Shown: piece after piece, positions 59,714-64,000 of the stretch | Position numbering within the stretch: position 1 is the stretch's first letter | How the letters are laid out: each line of letters opens with the position of its first letter | Assembly: GCF_001729745.1 (NCBI RefSeq) | Contig: NZ_CP017186.1 | Coordinates: 2,356,001 to 2,420,000 of the forward strand | Direction: 5' to 3' | Length of the DNA: 64,000 nucleotides | Origin: Enterobacter hormaechei subsp. hoffmannii | Lineage (GTDB): Bacteria > Pseudomonadota > Gammaproteobacteria > Enterobacterales > Enterobacteriaceae | Position numbers and translations under genes: made by a program | Notes under the pieces: model-generated | Databases searched by the model: none | Seen by the model: the letters and a program-made list of their open reading frames with translations, nothing else | Told to the model about the DNA's origin: nothing

Positions 59714-60049
59714 ACAATCGATATCGCTTATCATTTAGAGACCAAACAATTGGCACAAGTAATCATCTGATGAGATAAATCCTAAAGAAACTTTAGCCGA
59801 AAAGCCAGTGAATTTACGAATCTGAGCCTGGGAAAATTCAATCTTTTGACCAGAAATAAATAATTGAAAAGAATAATTTGCACACCTGTAAATTAGTTTC
59901 TACTTTTGTCGCAAATTTGCGACAGTAAAACCCTATTCATCAAATGGGTTATGACGATATATGACAGTAGGCGCAGATGAGGTTAATTCTAATTTAGATT
60001 TAAAGTGGGAAACCGGTATCTTTCCAGAAGAGAAAGATACCGGGTGTAA
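59714..60049. other. Gene-free 336-bp stretch between ymiA and cysB
   Basis: The stretch is AT-rich and holds the ymiA leader and the cysB 3' hairpin (60013-60043). No convincing ORF or structured RNA was seen between them. Confidence 0.7.
60013..60043 (-). terminator. Hairpin after cysB
   Basis: CCGGTATCTTTC and its exact complement form a 12-bp stem with a 7-nt loop, 6 bp after the cysB stop. Only TTTCCC follows on the minus strand, so termination may be partial. Confidence 0.7.
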
Positions 60050-61039
<990 letters not shown>

Positions 61040-61156
61040 TTAGCGCATGCGTCAATCGCTTAATACGATTTGATAATAAGAAACGGGTTAACTATAACCA
61101 CTATATCATTTATAGCCAGGCTGTATAGTACGGAACAAAAAATAATAACAACGTAA

Positions 61157-61184
61157 TAAAAAAGGGCCGGAAGTCCGGCCCTTT
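61157..61184 (-). terminator. Terminator after topA
   Basis: AAAGGGCCGG-AAGT-CCGGCCCTTT forms a 10-bp stem, with a run of Ts continuing on the minus strand. It lies 27 bp after the topA stop. Confidence 0.9.
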
Positions 61185-61210
61185 CACAGGTAAGTTACGG
61201 TAAGGGAAGA

Positions 61211-63808
61211 TTATTTTTTACCTTCAACCCATTTCCCGTCGACAAAGAAGGCTGACCAACCGGTCGCTTTACCCTCTTTCTCTGCCGCCACGTACTGCTG
61301 CTTCGTTTTACGGCTAAAGCGCACCACGGTTTTGTTGCCTTCCGGATCCTGCTGTGGCGCATCGGCCAGGTAACGCAGTTTCTCCGGCAGACGGTCGCGG
61401 AAGCGGTACAGCTCTTCTACCAGCGGCGCACGGGTTTCGCGCGATTTCGGGAAGGTGTTGGCCGCCAGGAATACCCCGGCAGCGCCGTCACGCAGCACGA
61501 AATACGCATCTGACTTCTCGCACGGCAGCTCAGGAAGCGGAACCGGATCTTCCTTCGGCGGCGCAACTTCACCGTTACGCAGGATCTTACGCGTGTTTTT
61601 ACAGTCGTCGTTGGTACATGCCATGTACTTACCGAAGCGTCCCATTTTCAGGTGCATTTCGGAACCACATTTCTCACACTCAACGATCGGACCGTCATAG
61701 CCCTTAATGCGGAACTCACCTTCTTCGATCTCATAACCGTCGCAGGTTGGGTTATTACCGCAAACGTGCAGTTTACGTTTTGGATCGATCAGGTAGCTGT
61801 CCATCGCCGTGCCGCATTTCTTACAGCGGCGCTTGGCGCGCAGTGCGTTGGTCTCCGCATCGTCACCTTCCAGCACGTTGAGAACTTCGTTCTCCGGCAC
61901 GAGGTTGATAGTGGTTTTGCAACGCTCTTTCGGCGAAAGCGCATAACCAGAACAGCCGAGGAACACGCCCGTGGTTGCGGTACGGATCCCCATTTTACGG
62001 CCACAGGTTGGGCAGTCGATGCTGGTCAGTACCATCTGGTTAGGCAGCATGCCGCCTTCTTCAGGATCTTTCTCAGCTTTCTCAAGCTGGTTGGTAAAAT
62101 CGCTGAAGAAGCTGTCGAGAACTTTCTTCCACTCGGCCTTATGGCTGGCAACCTCATCGAGACTGTCCTCCATCTGCGCGGTGAAGTCATAGTTCATCAA
62201 CTCACGGAAGTTAGCTTCCAGACGGTCGGTAACAATCTCACCCATTTTTTCAGCATAGAAACGACGGTTCTCAACGCGAACGTATCCACGATCCTGAATG
62301 GTCGAAATGATTGACGCATAGGTAGACGGGCGACCGATGCCGCGTTTTTCCAGCTCTTTTACCAGCGACGCTTCGCTGAAACGCGCAGGCGGCTTGGTGA
62401 AGTGCTGGGCCGGTACCAGATCAACCAGCGACAGCTCGTCGCCTTTGTTGACGGAAGGCAGAGTTCTGTCTTCATCACCTTTACGCAGCGCAGGCATCAC
62501 TTTTGTCCAGCCGTCGAAACGCAGAATGCGGCCGCGCGCTTTCAGGCGGAAATCACCCGCGCCAACGGTCAGCGTAGTGGAGTCGTATTTCGCTGGCGTC
62601 ATCTGGCAGGCCACGAACTGGCGCCAGATCAGCTGATACAGCTTCTGGGCGTCCGCTTCCATATCTTTAAGAGATTCCGCCAGAACGGAAACGTCAGAAG
62701 GACGGATCGCTTCGTGCGCTTCCTGAGAATTCTCTTTGCTGGCGTACTGATTAGGACTGTCCGGCAGGTATTTCTTACCGAAGTTGTCCTCGATATAGCC
62801 ACGCACCATGCTGACAGCGTCCTGGCTCAGGTTGGTGGAGTCAGTACGCATGTAGGTGATGTAACCCGCTTCATACAAACGCTGGGCCATCATCATGGTT
62901 TTCTTCACGCCGTAACCCAGACGCGTACTTGCCGCCTGCTGAAGCGTTGACGTGATAAACGGTGCGCCAGGCTTGCTGCTGGTCGGTTTGTCTTCACGAT
63001 CCAGCACCTGATAACGCGCTTTTTCCAGCAGCGCTACGGCGGCCATGGTCTGATCGCGATTTTCAGGACGGAACGGTTTGTCGTTGTGGTGGCTCACCTG
63101 CAACGGCAGCGCATCGCCGCCCGGCGTGGTGACATTCGCATCCACTTCCCAGAACTCTTCCGGGACAAACGCTTTGATCTCGCGTTCACGTTCGACAACA
63201 AGACGAACAGCCACAGACTGCACACGTCCCGCAGACAGGCCGCGAGCGACCTTTTTCCACAGCAACGGCGAAACCATGTAACCTACAACGCGGTCCATAA
63301 AGCGACGCGCCTGCTGAGCGTTAACACGGTCGATATTCAGTTCACCCGGCTTTTCAAACGCCTGACGAATCGCATTCTTTGTAATTTCGTTAAACACTAC
63401 ACGGCTGTAGCGTTTGTCATCACCCCCAATCACTTCCCGCAGGTGCCATGCGATGGCCTCCCCTTCGCGGTCAAGGTCGGTTGCGAGATAAATGTGGTCT
63501 GCTTTTTCAGCAAGCTGCTTCAGCTCGTTAACGACTTTTTCTTTGCCTGGCAGCACTTCGTATTGTGCATCCCAGTTGTGCCATGGGTTAACACCCATGC
63601 GGTTGACAAGCGCGCTACGTTCATCCTTTTTAGGCTTTTTAGCCCCTTTGGTGGAGGTAGAGTCTGCGCTCTTTTTGCTGGCTGAGCCACTTGTCGGCAA
63701 ATCGCGAATGTGACCAACGCTGGACTTAACCACGTAGTCATTGCCCAGATATTTATTGATCGTTTTGGCTTTTGCCGGGGACTCAACGATGACGAGAGCT
63801 TTACCCAT
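61211..63808 (-). CDS. topA: DNA topoisomerase I
   Basis: The 865-residue type IA enzyme relaxes negative supercoils. The Toprim domain ([23 protein letters not shown] near 111-118) and the active-site tyrosine in [14 protein letters not shown] near 319 are present. Three C-terminal zinc fingers follow, with CPTCG, CKKCG and CEKCG. The ATG at 63808 has AAGGTGA upstream; a GTG two codons earlier is possible. Confidence 0.98.
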   Translation of the reverse strand: MGKALVIVESPAKAKTINKYLGNDYVVKSSVGHIRDLPTSGSASKKSADSTSTKGAKKPKKDERSALVNRMGVNPWHNWDAQYEVLPGKEKVVNELKQLAEKADHIYLATDLDREGEAIAWHLREVIGGDDKRYSRVVFNEITKNAIRQAFEKPGELNIDRVNAQQARRFMDRVVGYMVSPLLWKKVARGLSAGRVQSVAVRLVVEREREIKAFVPEEFWEVDANVTTPGGDALPLQVSHHNDKPFRPENRDQTMAAVALLEKARYQVLDREDKPTSSKPGAPFITSTLQQAASTRLGYGVKKTMMMAQRLYEAGYITYMRTDSTNLSQDAVSMVRGYIEDNFGKKYLPDSPNQYASKENSQEAHEAIRPSDVSVLAESLKDMEADAQKLYQLIWRQFVACQMTPAKYDSTTLTVGAGDFRLKARGRILRFDGWTKVMPALRKGDEDRTLPSVNKGDELSLVDLVPAQHFTKPPARFSEASLVKELEKRGIGRPSTYASIISTIQDRGYVRVENRRFYAEKMGEIVTDRLEANFRELMNYDFTAQMEDSLDEVASHKAEWKKVLDSFFSDFTNQLEKAEKDPEEGGMLPNQMVLTSIDCPTCGRKMGIRTATTGVFLGCSGYALSPKERCKTTINLVPENEVLNVLEGDDAETNALRAKRRCKKCGTAMDSYLIDPKRKLHVCGNNPTCDGYEIEEGEFRIKGYDGPIVECEKCGSEMHLKMGRFGKYMACTNDDCKNTRKILRNGEVAPPKEDPVPLPELPCEKSDAYFVLRDGAAGVFLAANTFPKSRETRAPLVEELYRFRDRLPEKLRYLADAPQQDPEGNKTVVRFSRKTKQQYVAAEKEGKATGWSAFFVDGKWVEGKK

Positions 63809-63867
63809 ATTCACCTTTACCTAATTTAATTCTTCCAGGAATACGCCGCACGTTGATTTCCCTTCCG

Positions 63868-63902
63868 CTGACGACGAGCCATTGATATTGCGACGTCGTC
63901 AG
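63868..63902. promoter_or_regulatory. Inverted repeat in the topA leader
   Basis: CTGACGACG (63868-63876) and its exact complement (63894-63902) are 17 bp apart and 60-94 bp upstream of the topA start. The remaining sequence to the window edge should hold the topA promoters; no gene is seen. Confidence 0.5.
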
Positions 63903-64000
63903 GGGATATCAACCCCTTTGTCTTACCGAACGTCAGTATGGCGACATCCAGGTCATTGAGTTTTCGGGTATTTTTCTCACATCAAAGTTCATTCGTGACG

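Overview
The window is a piece of chromosome from a member of the Enterobacteriaceae, most like Enterobacter or a close relative. Gene order from topA (right edge) to mppA follows the Escherichia coli tpx-tyrR-ycj-psp-sap-fabI-rnb-cysB-topA region closely. The departures from E. coli K-12 are typical of Enterobacter: a type VI secretion cluster beside mppA and an rpfF gene beside the PAS-GGDEF-EAL gene. The genus is inferred from recalled family sequences and gene order; no database search was possible.

Layout. Positions 1-10.7 kb hold a minus-strand type VI secretion (T6SS) operon, tssB-tssC-tssK-tssL-ompA-like-hcp-clpV-vgrG, with vgrG cut by the window edge. Most of its genes overlap or abut, but a hairpin terminator lies between hcp and clpV. 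An AT-rich stretch (10.7-11.3 kb) follows, with a candidate small RNA or small ORF. Next come murein peptide recycling genes (mppA, mpaA, ycjG/aee), tpx, tyrR with an autoregulatory TyrR box, and the ycjX-ycjF pair.

From 19.7 to 33.5 kb lies the complete ycj carbohydrate cluster. It comprises the LacI-type regulator ycjW, porin gene ompG, and the minus-strand operon ycjMNOPQRSTUV. The operon encodes a GH13 sugar phosphorylase, an ABC importer, a three-enzyme guloside/glucoside epimerising set, a GH65 kojibiose phosphorylase, beta-phosphoglucomutase and the transporter ATPase. Two identical 14-bp LacI-type operators mark it, one at the ycjM start and one at the ycjT/ycjU junction. ycjR carries an in-frame amber codon at codon 8. 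ycjV, recalled as broken in K-12, is intact here.

From 33.6 to 36.3 kb lies the phage-shock locus pspABCD/pspF, without pspE. It is followed by sapABCDF and a divergent TetR/Rid pair with two clear operators. Then come fabI, yciW, rnb and the cis-2-fatty-acid (DSF-type) signalling pair rpfR/rpfF, convergent and overlapping by 4 bp. The right end is conserved housekeeping: yciZ, yciT, osmB, yciH, pyrF, lapB, lapA, pgpB, ribA, acnA, three small-protein genes (ymiC-like, yciX, ymiA), cysB and topA. No tRNA, rRNA, CRISPR array, insertion sequence or prophage was seen.
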